From Flavobacterium tistrianum (GTDB lineage Bacteria; Bacteroidota; Bacteroidia; Flavobacteriales; Flavobacteriaceae): a DNA stretch of 48,476 nucleotides. Below are positions 17,302 to 26,365 of this stretch, in pieces. Location of the stretch: contig NZ_QJRH01000053.1 in the NCBI RefSeq assembly GCF_003254545.1, forward strand, positions 1 through 48,476, read 5' to 3'. Under the pieces are notes generated by a model. That model saw only the letters and a list, made by a program, of their open reading frames with translations, had not been told where the DNA came from and ran no database searches. The number at the start of each line of letters is the position of its first letter. Positions within the stretch are counted from its first letter, which is position 1. The position numbers and the translations under genes were made by a program.

Positions 17302-19353
17302 ATGAACCACCATTATTTCCCTTTAAACAAACTGTTTTTATCCATTTTTCTGGCTGTATTTTTTTTTGTGTCAGCTTTGGCGCAAAAAAGTGTTACAATG
17401 ACTTTTGGCAAAAACGGAATCATTATTTATGATGCGAAACAAAAAACAATTTCAGTAAGCCAATCTGGAAAAACTGTATTTAGCGGAGCAAAAACTTCTG
17501 TTATCGTTAACGGTAAAACAATAACGGCAGATTCGTATCCTGATGCTGTTTTTGCAAAACAGACGATTAAGGATGATTTAGGAAATGGTTTAAAATACAC
17601 TTTAACTTATAAAGAGAAAAATAACCCTACTTTAATTCAGAATTTTTATACTTATACTAACAAATCTTACTTTATAACTCAAACAGAAATAATAAGCAAC
17701 GGAAAACAGATTGAGACCAATTATATCTCACCATTAGATTTAGGCAAAATTGCTTTTGATAAAGTTGAAAATCTGCATAGCGTTTTTGTTCCTTATGATA
17801 ATGATGCATTTATAAGTTATAATTCTAAAAAACTAGACACTATTTCGCAAAATACCAGTGCAGAAGTTGGAATTACATTCAATAATAATTCAAGAAATGG
17901 TTTTATTGTAGGTTCGCTTGAACATACCATTTGGAAAAGCGCTGTTAAAACAATCCATAAAAATAAAGAAACGCAATTTTCGGTTTGGGCAGGATTTTCA
18001 GAAAAAGAAATAACAAGAGATAGTATTGCGCACGGAATAATAAAAGGTGAAAAAGTTTTGTCTCCTAAATTCTTCGTAGGATATTATTCTGATTGGAGAG
18101 AGGGAATGGAAGAATATGCAAAAACAAACCGTATTGTAGAGAAACCTTTTGTTTTTACTTGGGATAAACCAACTCCAGTTGGCTGGAATAGTTGGGGTGT
18201 TTTGATGGAGAAAATTAATTTTGAAAACACGACTAAAGTTGCCGATTTTTTTGCGACTTCAATTCCACAATTTAGAGTAGGCAATACCGCTTATATTGAT
18301 CTTGATTCATTTTGGGATAATATGGTGAAAGGCGGTTTTACAGGAGATTTCAGCAAATTAAAAGAATTTGCAGATTATTGTAAAAGCAAAGGATTAGAGC
18401 CTGGAGCTTATTGGGCGCCTTTTACAGATTGGGGATGGAAAGACGGCCCAAACCGCAAAGCAGAAGGCAGTGATTATACTTTTGGACAATTGTGGACTAA
18501 AACCGGAAATACTTATTTTGATTTTGATGGCGCTCGTGCCATAGATCCAACACATCCAGGAACGCTTAAACGTGTAGATTATGTTATTAATAAACTAAAA
18601 GCGTGTGGTTTTAAAATGATAAAAATTGACTTTTTAGGTCACGCCGCAGCAGAATCGACTTCATTTTATGATAAAAATGTAACCACAGGAATGCAGGCTT
18701 ATAAAATAGGAATGGAACATTTAGTAAAAGCACTAGACGGGCAAATGCTAATTTATGCTGCAATTTCTCCTAATATGGCTACAGGCCGTTACGCACACGT
18801 TCGTCGTATTGCATGCGACGCTTGGAAAACAATCGAACAAACACAATACACATTAAATAGCGTCAATTATGGCTGGTGGCAAACATATTTGTATGATTAT
18901 ATAGATGCAGACCATGTTGTTTTTGCAGATGTTACAGAAGGCGAAAATCGAGCAAGATTAATATCTTCGGTAATTACGGGAACATTAATTACGGGAGATG
19001 ATTACAGTAAAGATGGAATCTGGAGTAAGCGCGCAAAAGAGTGGCTTCAGAATCAGGAATTGCTTAAGATTGTTGCCAATGGAGTAGCTTTCCGCCCAGT
19101 AGAAGGAAATACAGGAAAACTAACAGCCGAAGTTTTTGAACAGAAAATTGGAAATGATTGGTATGTGGCGGTTTTAAATTATGGTTCAGCAGCTAAAAAT
19201 TTTGCTCTGCCATTAGAAAGGTTAGGCGTTAAGAACGGTAATTATAAATTGCAAAATCTTTTTACAGCCGAAACTGGTGAGGTAAAGAACAATAGTATCG
19301 ATTTTAATCTCGGTGCTAAAGATGCAGGTTTGTTTAAAATAGTAAAACGTTAA
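17302..19353 (+). CDS. Clan GH-D glycosidase (alpha-galactosidase-like), paralogue without CBM or T9SS tail
   Basis: 683 residues with signal peptide LFLSIFLAVFFFVSALAQ. It aligns with the core of the preceding GH-D enzyme from the N-terminal beta domain (shared FVPYDNDA, GLxGSLEHT-like region) through the barrel: GWNSWGVL, DLDSFWDN, YWAPFTDWG, MIKIDFL, AHVRRIACDAW, YGWWQ, YDYIDADHVVF. Candidate nucleophile is Asp443 and candidate acid/base Asp506. It lacks the carbohydrate-binding module and the sorting tail, so it is probably periplasmic. It heads a tight gene group: the CE20-like esterase begins 11 bp later and GH36 follows. A division of labour is inferred: the tagged paralogue outside the cell, this one on imported oligosaccharides. 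Confidence 0.85.
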   Translation: MNHHYFPLNKLFLSIFLAVFFFVSALAQKSVTMTFGKNGIIIYDAKQKTISVSQSGKTVFSGAKTSVIVNGKTITADSYPDAVFAKQTIKDDLGNGLKYTLTYKEKNNPTLIQNFYTYTNKSYFITQTEIISNGKQIETNYISPLDLGKIAFDKVENLHSVFVPYDNDAFISYNSKKLDTISQNTSAEVGITFNNNSRNGFIVGSLEHTIWKSAVKTIHKNKETQFSVWAGFSEKEITRDSIAHGIIKGEKVLSPKFFVGYYSDWREGMEEYAKTNRIVEKPFVFTWDKPTPVGWNSWGVLMEKINFENTTKVADFFATSIPQFRVGNTAYIDLDSFWDNMVKGGFTGDFSKLKEFADYCKSKGLEPGAYWAPFTDWGWKDGPNRKAEGSDYTFGQLWTKTGNTYFDFDGARAIDPTHPGTLKRVDYVINKLKACGFKMIKIDFLGHAAAESTSFYDKNVTTGMQAYKIGMEHLVKALDGQMLIYAAISPNMATGRYAHVRRIACDAWKTIEQTQYTLNSVNYGWWQTYLYDYIDADHVVFADVTEGENRARLISSVITGTLITGDDYSKDGIWSKRAKEWLQNQELLKIVANGVAFRPVEGNTGKLTAEVFEQKIGNDWYVAVLNYGSAAKNFALPLERLGVKNGNYKLQNLFTAETGEVKNNSIDFNLGAKDAGLFKIVKR

Positions 19354-19364
19354 TTGATAGGCTT

Positions 19365-21335
19365 ATGAAAAAACTTTTTTTTAAGAAAACGGCTTTAATA
19401 TTTACCTTATTTATTCTTTCATCAAACGTAATAAACGCAACGGTTACATTACCATCTTTCTTTACAGACAATATGGTATTGCAGCAAAAAAGCACAGTTC
19501 TGTTTTGGGGAGAAAGCAATAAAGAATCGGTATCTGTTACAACTTCATGGGATAAAAAGACTTATAAAGCCAATGTTGTAAACGGTAAATGGAATGTGGC
19601 TTTAAAAACTCCTGCTTATGGTGGCCCTTATGCAATTGCGATAAATGACGGAGATTTAAAAACACTGCAAAATGTTTTAATTGGCGATGTGTGGCTATGT
19701 TCTGGACAAAGCAATATGGAAATGCCTTTGGAAGGTTGGGGAAAAATCGATAATTATAAAGAAGAAATTGCAAATGCCGATTATCCTCAAATACGATTAT
19801 TGCAAGCCGAGCATATCGAAAGTACTTTGCCTCTAAATACGCTAAAAGTGCAGCACGATGGCTGGAATGTATGCAGTTCTAAAACTATTGCCGATTTTAG
19901 TGCGACAGCTTATTTTTTTGCCAGAAAGATTTATCAGGAAAAAAAGATTCCAATCGGATTGATTCATTCTTCGTGGGGAGGAACATTAATAGAAGCTTGG
20001 ACAAGTTCTGGAGCGTTAAGTACCATTCATGATTTTGATGCCGAAATTGAAGCTATGAAATCTGAATCAAGCAGAGAAGCTTTAGAGAAAAAATACAATG
20101 CTGATTTAGCAGTTTGGGAAAAACATCTTGCTAATGCTGACAAAGGATATGAGAACGAAAAAGCAGTTTGGGCAACGGCTAAAATTGATGATTCATTTTG
20201 GAAAACAATGAAAGTGCCTTCTTTTTTTGATAGCAACGGATTAGGGAATTTTGATGGTATAGTTTGGTTTAGAAAAAAAGTGAATATTTCAGATGCTAGT
20301 AAAGATTTCACCCTGAGTTATTTTGCTGACGATGACGATATGATTTGGGTTAACGGAAATTATATTGGAGAAACCAAAGGTTATAATGTAGAACGCCATT
20401 ATATTATTCCTGCCAAATATTTAAAGAAAGGCGAAAACCTAATAGCAATACGAGTTTTTGATGGAGCAGGAAATGGGGGAATTTATGGAGATGAAAATAT
20501 CGCTTTAAAATCAGAAAAAGAAACGATTGCATTATCTGGAGACTGGAAATACAATATTGGTGCAGATAGTAAAAATCTGCCTGCACGACCTTATCTGGCT
20601 CAGGGGCAAAACAGGCCGAGTGCTATATACAACGCTATGATTGCACCTTTGGCAGATTATAAAATAAAAGGGGTAATCTGGTATCAAGGTGAGAGTAATG
20701 CAGAAAGAGCACATCAATATCAAAAAATAATGCCGCTCTTGATACATGATTGGCGTGATAAATTTAAAGACAAAAATCTTCCTTTTTTCTTTGTGCAGCT
20801 GGCCAATTACAAACAGAAAAAAGAGCAGCCTGAAGATTCAGATTGGGCAGAATTAAGAGAAGCGCAATTCCTGACTTTAAAAGTGCCTAATACAGGAATG
20901 GCTGTTACAACCGATATTGGCAATGGAGAAGACATTCATCCAAAAAACAAACAGGATGTTGGCGGACGCTTGGCCAATATTGCTCTAGCGAAAGTGTATA
21001 ATACCAAAATTGATTATTCGGGACCTCTTTACAAATCATATAAAATTGAGCATAACAGCATTATTTTAGATTTTGATCTTAATGGTGGTATTAAAGCTAA
21101 AGACAATATTCTAAAAGGGTTTTCAATAGCAGGATCGGATCAGAAATTTTATTGGGCAGAAGCAAAAATAGTGGATGGGAAAGTGTTGGTTTATGCGCAG
21201 GAAGTTTCAAATCCGGTAGCGGTAAGATACAATTGGGCAGATAATCCAGACGGAAACTTAACCAATGCATCTGGATTGCCAGCATCATCATTTAGAACCG
21301 ATAATTGGAAAGGAATTACAGAAGGAAAAAAATAA
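19365..21335 (+). CDS. CE20-like carbohydrate acetylesterase (sialate O-acetylesterase/SGNH type) with inserted beta domain
   Basis: 656 residues, signal peptide ending near NVINA. SGNH hydrolase blocks: DVWLCSGQSNMEMPL (Ser116 nucleophile), SWGGTLIEAW, VIWYQGESNAERAHQY, and DIHPKNKQDVGGRLA with catalytic His near 525 and its preceding Asp. Between the Gly block and the Asn/Glu block, at about residues 275-385, lies a GH2-type sugar-binding/jelly-roll insertion (FDGIVWFRKKVNIS, MIWVNGNYIGETKGYN). That layout is characteristic of SASA-domain esterases, including the xyloglucan acetylesterases that founded family CE20. It should remove O-acetyl groups from an imported or surface glycan so that the neighbouring glycosidases can act. 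Acetylated target sugar unknown. It sits between the GH-D enzyme (11-bp gap) and GH36 (19-bp gap), in one operon. Confidence 0.85.
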   Translation: MKKLFFKKTALIFTLFILSSNVINATVTLPSFFTDNMVLQQKSTVLFWGESNKESVSVTTSWDKKTYKANVVNGKWNVALKTPAYGGPYAIAINDGDLKTLQNVLIGDVWLCSGQSNMEMPLEGWGKIDNYKEEIANADYPQIRLLQAEHIESTLPLNTLKVQHDGWNVCSSKTIADFSATAYFFARKIYQEKKIPIGLIHSSWGGTLIEAWTSSGALSTIHDFDAEIEAMKSESSREALEKKYNADLAVWEKHLANADKGYENEKAVWATAKIDDSFWKTMKVPSFFDSNGLGNFDGIVWFRKKVNISDASKDFTLSYFADDDDMIWVNGNYIGETKGYNVERHYIIPAKYLKKGENLIAIRVFDGAGNGGIYGDENIALKSEKETIALSGDWKYNIGADSKNLPARPYLAQGQNRPSAIYNAMIAPLADYKIKGVIWYQGESNAERAHQYQKIMPLLIHDWRDKFKDKNLPFFFVQLANYKQKKEQPEDSDWAELREAQFLTLKVPNTGMAVTTDIGNGEDIHPKNKQDVGGRLANIALAKVYNTKIDYSGPLYKSYKIEHNSIILDFDLNGGIKAKDNILKGFSIAGSDQKFYWAEAKIVDGKVLVYAQEVSNPVAVRYNWADNPDGNLTNASGLPASSFRTDNWKGITEGKK

Positions 21336-21354
21336 AGATATAATACATAATAAA

Positions 21355-23559
21355 ATGAAAAAACAAAGTATCAATTTAAGGCAGTCTTTTGCGATAGCAT
21401 TTTTTATTCTCACGAGTTATTGCAGTACAGTAGCAGCACAACAGATTATCGCTGTAAAAACAAAAACTAATGCATTAGTTTTACAAGTAACACCTGGAAA
21501 AGAGGTAAACACCATTTATTTGGGTGAAAAGCTTGCAAACGATTCAGATTATTCAAAAATACAAAGTCAGTTTCGTCAGGGAACAGATTATTCAGGGATT
21601 TACAATGCGGCTTACACTGCTTCTGGATCAAAAAATTTATTGGAACCAGCAATCACAGTAACACATGCTGACGGAAATACTTCTTTGGATTTGCTATATG
21701 TAAGCCATAAAACCAATACGGTAAGTGCAGGAGTTTCTCAAACCGAAATTACGTTAAAAGATCGTGTTTATCCGGTTGAGGTTCATTTGTTTATTCAAGC
21801 TTATTACGATACAGATGTTATCGAGCAATGGACAACCATTCAGCATAACGAAAAAGGTAGCATCACTTTGAATAAATATGCTTCGGCTAATTTGTATTTG
21901 AAAGGATATAAAAATTTCTTTTTGAACCAATATCATGGTGATTGGGCAAAAGAAATGCAGCCAGAAGAAACTAAAATTACTCATGGAATTAAAACTTTAG
22001 ACACTAAATTAGGTTCTCGCACCAATTTATTTCAGCCATCTGTATTTATGGTTTCATTTGACAAACCAGCAACTGAAGATGAGGGGAAAGTTTTGTTTGC
22101 AGGTTTAGAGTGGTCGGGTAATTTTAGAACCGATTTAGAATTAGATCCGCTAAATAACCTTCGTGTTATTTCGGGAATCAATAATGCAGCGGCAAATTAT
22201 AAGCTGGCTAAAAGCGAAGTTTTTACGACTCCTAAATTTTGGTACACTTTATCATCAACAGGAAAAGGAACTGCAAGCCGTAATCTGCATGACTGGTCAA
22301 GAAGCTACAAAATCTTAGACGGAAAAGAAGATCGTTTGACTTTATTGAACAACTGGGAAGCAACTTATTTTAATTTTGATGAAGAAAAACTTAAAGTTTT
22401 AATTGCTGATAGTAAAAAACTGGGCGTTGATATGTTCTTGTTAGACGATGGCTGGTTCGGAAACACATATCCTCGTAACAATGATGATGCAGCTTTGGGT
22501 GATTGGGATGTCAATAAAAAGAAATTGCCAAACGGAATTGGAACCTTGGTGAAAACAGCCAAAGACAATCAAGTGAAATTTGGTATCTGGATTGAGCCGG
22601 AAATGGTAAGTCCTGCAAGTGATCTGTATAAAAAACATCCTGATTGGGTAATTAAACAGCCTGGAAGAGCAGAACATTATTTCCGTAATCAATTGGTTTT
22701 AGATTTAGCAAATCCAAAAGTTCAGGATTTTGTGTATGGAGTTGTAGACAATCTTTTTACTGAAAATCCAGAATTGGCTTATATCAAATGGGATTGTAAT
22801 GCTGTGATTTATAATGCTTATTCTAATTATTTGAAAGACAAACAGAATAATTTCTACACCGATTATGTAAACGGATTGTACAAAGTGCTGGAACGTATAC
22901 GCGTAAAATATCCAAAAGTGCCAATGATGCTTTGTTCTGGCGGTGGAGGAAGAGTAGATTATGGTGCTCTGAAATATTTTACTGAATTCTGGCCAAGTGA
23001 CAACACAGATCCTTTAGAGCGTGTTTATATGCAATGGGAATACTCGTATTTTTATCCTGCGCTTACTATCGCGGCACACGTTACAGACTGGGGAAAGCAG
23101 CCTCTAAAATACCGTACAGATGTAGCTATGATGGGAAGATTAGGTTTTGATATTGTCGTAAAAGATTTAAATGAGAAAGATTTGTCATTTACCCAAAAAG
23201 CAATAAAAAACTATAACGAATTAAGCAATACCATCTGGCAGGGAGACCAATATCGTCTACAGAATCCGTGGGAAAATGATGCCGCTTCTGTAATGTTTGT
23301 CAATAAAAATGGTAATGAAGCTGTGGTTTTTAGCTATTCAGTTAACTCTAGATATGAAGCAGGAACTCATCTTCCAATTAAACTAAAAGGATTGCAGGCT
23401 GGACAAAACTATAAAGTAGAAGAAATTAACGTGTATCCAGATAAAAAACCAGTGGTAGAAACTGCTGTATATTCGGGCGATTTTTTAATGCAAGTTGGGA
23501 TTAATCCGAATGTTACAGCATCAAACAGCAGTGTTGTTTTAAAAATTACTAAGGCCTAA
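21355..23559 (+). CDS. GH36 alpha-galactosidase
   Basis: 734 residues from ATG 21355 (MKKQSINLRQ), chosen over the in-frame ATG at 21265 because only this start puts a signal peptide (FAIAFFILTSYCSTVAAQQ) at the N-terminus; the earlier one would overlap the esterase gene. Classical GH36 blocks: LLDDGWFGNTYPRNND, GLW-like IWIEPEMVSP, YIKWDCN with nucleophile Asp480, CSGGGGRVDYGAL, and WPSDNTDPLERV with acid/base Asp549. Length agrees with the family (about 730). It hydrolyses terminal alpha-1,6 (or other) galactose from oligosaccharides by a retaining mechanism, probably in the periplasm. Last enzyme of the esterase group; 70 bp separate it from the regulator. Confidence 0.93.
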   Translation: MKKQSINLRQSFAIAFFILTSYCSTVAAQQIIAVKTKTNALVLQVTPGKEVNTIYLGEKLANDSDYSKIQSQFRQGTDYSGIYNAAYTASGSKNLLEPAITVTHADGNTSLDLLYVSHKTNTVSAGVSQTEITLKDRVYPVEVHLFIQAYYDTDVIEQWTTIQHNEKGSITLNKYASANLYLKGYKNFFLNQYHGDWAKEMQPEETKITHGIKTLDTKLGSRTNLFQPSVFMVSFDKPATEDEGKVLFAGLEWSGNFRTDLELDPLNNLRVISGINNAAANYKLAKSEVFTTPKFWYTLSSTGKGTASRNLHDWSRSYKILDGKEDRLTLLNNWEATYFNFDEEKLKVLIADSKKLGVDMFLLDDGWFGNTYPRNNDDAALGDWDVNKKKLPNGIGTLVKTAKDNQVKFGIWIEPEMVSPASDLYKKHPDWVIKQPGRAEHYFRNQLVLDLANPKVQDFVYGVVDNLFTENPELAYIKWDCNAVIYNAYSNYLKDKQNNFYTDYVNGLYKVLERIRVKYPKVPMMLCSGGGGRVDYGALKYFTEFWPSDNTDPLERVYMQWEYSYFYPALTIAAHVTDWGKQPLKYRTDVAMMGRLGFDIVVKDLNEKDLSFTQKAIKNYNELSNTIWQGDQYRLQNPWENDAASVMFVNKNGNEAVVFSYSVNSRYEAGTHLPIKLKGLQAGQNYKVEEINVYPDKKPVVETAVYSGDFLMQVGINPNVTASNSSVVLKITKA

Positions 23560-23575
23560 ACTAAATTTCAAACAT

Positions 23576-23599
23576 TAGTATATATTTGTAATACAATAT
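23576..23599 (+). promoter_or_regulatory. Promoter/operator region of the GntR regulator gene
   Basis: TAGTATA (23576-23582), one half of the PUL operator, overlaps a perfect -7 element TATATTTG (23581-23588). ATTTGTA-A-TACAA (23584-23596) contains an 11-bp palindrome resembling the ATTTGTACGTACAAAT operator of Bacillus AraR. No TTG at a proper -33 distance was found. Autoregulation is inferred. Confidence 0.45.
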
Positions 23600-23629
23600 T
23601 TTCTAAATAAATACTTATTAAAACGATTT

Positions 23630-24646
23630 ATGAAGCAAATTATTCAGCAGATCAAAAATCTTGAATCTATAAATTCCTTATCTAAGCATGAGCAATTGGT
23701 TCAGGGAATAATTAATGCCATTGATGAAAAGGTAGTCGTAAAAGGCGATTTACTTCCGTCTGTAAATACTTTTATAAGCGAACTAGGTTTTGCGAGAGAA
23801 ACCATTGCAAAAGCTTATAAAGAATTGGTGCACAGAGGAATTATTGAATCGAAAAACCGATTGGGGTATTTTGTAGCTACCAATGATGTAAAGCAGGAGT
23901 TAAAAGTGGCATTGCTGATATTTGCTTTTGATATTTTTCAGGAAATGTTTTACGAGAATTTTAGAAAAGGACTTGGCAAAAATGTGCAATTGGATATTTT
24001 CTTTCATCATAACAATTTTGATACGTTCGAGAATATAGTTCAAAGCATAAAAGGAAAATACGGAATGTTTGTTATCGCTCCGATTCCGAATAAAAAAACA
24101 CCTGCTGTCTTAAAACAATTGCCTACAAACAGAGTGCTGTTGGTAGACCGTTTTATAGAAACAGATGAAGATTATAATTATGTTGCACAAGAGTTTGGAG
24201 ATTCGTCTTACAACGCTTTTGTGCAGCTTAAAGATAAAATTAAAAAGTACGATGAACTTGTTTTCTTCTTCAAGCCATCGTCTGCAGAACCTAATGAAAT
24301 CTTAAATTCTTTTAAAAGATTTATGAAAGACTATGATATCAAGGGAGTTATAAAAGAAGAATATACTGCGGGTTCATTAGAAAAAGGAAAAGTATACTTT
24401 ACGATTCACAATTTGGAACTTTGGGAAATGCTTAAAGATTCTAAAATTAAAGGACTTAAGATAGGTAAAGACATTGGTTTTATTTCACATAACGATGATA
24501 TTGTAAAAGAGATAATTTTTGACGGAGTAACCACGTTTTCTACAGATTTCTCTGAAATGGGAAGAAGAGCAGCCGATTTTGTGCTGAACAGAAAAAAAAC
24601 GCAGGAAATCATTCCAACAGTTCTTATCGATAGAAATTCGCTGTAG
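23630..24646 (+). CDS. GntR-family regulator with LacI/periplasmic-binding-like sugar sensor (AraR-type architecture)
   Basis: 338 residues. The N-terminal winged helix (about 20-80) reads HEQLVQGIINAIDEKVVVKG, then LPSVNTFISELGFARETIAK and AYKELVHRGIIESKNRLGYF, the GntR pattern. From about 90 the protein becomes a periplasmic-binding-protein fold as in LacI/AraR effector domains: VALLIFAFDIFQEMFYENF, MFVIAPIPNKKT, LLVDRF, and near the C-terminus DIGFISHNDDIVKEIIFDGV followed by TTFSTDFSEMGRRAADFVL. It should bind a cytoplasmic monosaccharide and control the PUL, possibly through the TAGTATA elements or the palindrome before its own gene. It is translated just before the transporter gene (3-bp gap), which fits a regulator-permease pair. 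It is not an HTCS or ECF-sigma regulator, the types most often linked to SusCD. Confidence 0.88.
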   Translation: MKQIIQQIKNLESINSLSKHEQLVQGIINAIDEKVVVKGDLLPSVNTFISELGFARETIAKAYKELVHRGIIESKNRLGYFVATNDVKQELKVALLIFAFDIFQEMFYENFRKGLGKNVQLDIFFHHNNFDTFENIVQSIKGKYGMFVIAPIPNKKTPAVLKQLPTNRVLLVDRFIETDEDYNYVAQEFGDSSYNAFVQLKDKIKKYDELVFFFKPSSAEPNEILNSFKRFMKDYDIKGVIKEEYTAGSLEKGKVYFTIHNLELWEMLKDSKIKGLKIGKDIGFISHNDDIVKEIIFDGVTTFSTDFSEMGRRAADFVLNRKKTQEIIPTVLIDRNSL

Positions 24647-24649
24647 TTT

Positions 24650-26242
24650 ATGAATGTTTTATCGATTGTTAGTTTCCTACTGATTACGGGTTTAGTTGCC
24701 GTTATCTCAGCAATAAAAACGCGAAAAAAAAAGGTACAGACAACAAGCGGACTTTTTTTTGCAGACCATAACAATAATTTTTTTATAGTTGGAGGTGCTT
24801 TACTGCTCAGTAATATAAGCGCTAATCAGTTTATAGGTGAGAACGAATCTATCTATACCAACAACATGAGTGTTATGGCATGGGGCGTAAGTTCTGTGCT
24901 GGCCATGCTTTTGGTGGCGGAATTTTTTCTTCCCATCTATTTCCGAACTGGCGCGATGACAATTCCCGATTATTTGGGTAAACGTTACGATCAATCGACT
25001 AAGAGGCTCGTATCGATTATATTTCTATGCAGTTATATTGTTAATCTGCTTCCAGCCGTATTGTACGGTGGCGCAGTCGCACTGACTGGAATGTTTAACT
25101 TTTTAGATCCGTTTGGGTTTAGTTATTGGCAGAGTATCTGGGTAATGGTCTGGCTGATAGGTCTTACTGGTTGCGCTTATTCTGTTTTGGGCGGTTTGCG
25201 AGCCATATCGATCAGCGATACTGTTTTGAGCGTTGGTCTGCTGACTATTGGTATTGCGTTTCCTTATTTCGGATTTAAATTCTTAGGAAACGGAGATTGG
25301 TTCAAAGGACTTCATATTTTGCTTTCAGAAAATAAAGAGCACTTAAATGCAATCGGTGGGCCTCATGATGAAATTCCGCTCAGCACTATTTTTACAGGTA
25401 TGTTTATCATGAATCTGTATTATTGGGGAATGGAACAGTTTATTGTCCAGCAGGCACTTTCGGCAAAAAGTTTATCTCATAGCCAAAAAGGTATGGGGCT
25501 GGCTTGCTTAGGAAAGCTCTTATGTCCTTTTATTATCAATATTCCTGGATTGGTTGGAACTCATCTTTATAAAAATCTAGAAAATACAGCAGAAGTTTTT
25601 CCTCTTGTCATCAAGGATACAATGCCGGGAATCATGATTGGCCTAACAGCAGCAGTTGTTTTAGGGGCAGCAATAAGTACTTTTAATGCAGGACTTAATA
25701 GCAGCAGTACTTTATTTGTCCTTAATCTTTACAAACCATGGCTGGAGAAAAGAAATAAAGAAGTAACAGAGGAAGATCTGGTTTACACAGGACGTAAATT
25801 TGAAATTATTGTCTCAGCCTTGGCTATGTTTTCGGCACCATTTATCATTTTTAGTAAAGCTGGTTTTTACACTTACCTGCAGCAATTAGGCGGTATGTTT
25901 TGTGTGCCCATTTTTACTATTATTCTGATTGGTTTTGTATTTAAAAAAGTACCGCCTCAGGCAGCAAAAACAGGTATGATTTTCTTCATTTTGAGTTACA
26001 TTCTCTTTAATTATGTATTAGATATTAAATTGCATTATCTGCATATGTTGGCTCTTCTTTTTGTGCTGACTTCAATATGTATGCTTTTGGTTTCCAGATT
26101 TTATCCAACTTACAATTATTCGGAAATCAAATTAGAAACAGTAGAATTATCGCCTTGGAAAAATCGTTATTGGTATTTTGGCGCTTTGATAATCGGAATG
26201 ATTGGTCTTTTTATTCTATTCTCAAAATGGGGAATAGCTTAG
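24650..26242 (+). CDS. Sodium:solute symporter (SSS/SGLT family) sugar transporter
   Basis: 530 residues, with about 13-14 hydrophobic segments beginning at VLSIVSFLLITGLVAVISAI. SSS-family features: GGALLLSNISANQFIGENES after the first helix, AEFFLPIYFRTGAMTIPDYLGKRYD, GGLRAISISDTVLSVGLL (the conserved GGL-R/K region), and WGMEQFIVQQALSAKS. It imports a monosaccharide with Na+ across the inner membrane; SGLT-like members of PULs commonly take galactose, glucose or related sugars, but the exact sugar is unknown. It ends the first PUL block; a strong terminator lies about 50 bp downstream. Co-expression with the GntR regulator is likely from the 3-bp spacing. Confidence 0.9.
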   Translation: MNVLSIVSFLLITGLVAVISAIKTRKKKVQTTSGLFFADHNNNFFIVGGALLLSNISANQFIGENESIYTNNMSVMAWGVSSVLAMLLVAEFFLPIYFRTGAMTIPDYLGKRYDQSTKRLVSIIFLCSYIVNLLPAVLYGGAVALTGMFNFLDPFGFSYWQSIWVMVWLIGLTGCAYSVLGGLRAISISDTVLSVGLLTIGIAFPYFGFKFLGNGDWFKGLHILLSENKEHLNAIGGPHDEIPLSTIFTGMFIMNLYYWGMEQFIVQQALSAKSLSHSQKGMGLACLGKLLCPFIINIPGLVGTHLYKNLENTAEVFPLVIKDTMPGIMIGLTAAVVLGAAISTFNAGLNSSSTLFVLNLYKPWLEKRNKEVTEEDLVYTGRKFEIIVSALAMFSAPFIIFSKAGFYTYLQQLGGMFCVPIFTIILIGFVFKKVPPQAAKTGMIFFILSYILFNYVLDIKLHYLHMLALLFVLTSICMLLVSRFYPTYNYSEIKLETVELSPWKNRYWYFGALIIGMIGLFILFSKWGIA

Positions 26243-26291
26243 TAAAGGTGCAGAGGTTCCGAGGGACAAAGGTTCAAAGGTTTATCTGTAG

Positions 26292-26317
26292 AGACGCACT
26301 TCAGTGCGTCTTTTTTT
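26292..26317 (+). terminator. Strong Rho-independent terminator after the SSS gene
   Basis: GACGCACT-TC-AGTGCGTC stem followed by seven T. Immediately upstream (about 26247-26290) is a low-complexity run of GAGGTTC/AAGGTTC-like units, a type of intergenic repeat seen in flavobacteria. Confidence 0.88.
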
Positions 26318-26328
26318 ATGTTTTTAGG

Positions 26329-26365
26329 TTAAACCTGACAGGTTTTTAAAACCTGTCAGGTTTAA
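26329..26365. repeat. Palindromic intergenic repeat R1
   Basis: Perfect 18-bp inverted repeat, TTAAACCTGACAGGTTTT-T-AAAACCTGTCAGGTTTAA. It belongs to the same family as 36874-36910 and 39327-39360. It lies just downstream of the SSS terminator and before the susC promoter. Confidence 0.85.

Noticed and set aside
21265..21354. Longer start for the GH36 gene
   Set aside because: It would overlap the esterase gene by 71 bp and bury the signal peptide; ATG 21355 gives a proper signal sequence.
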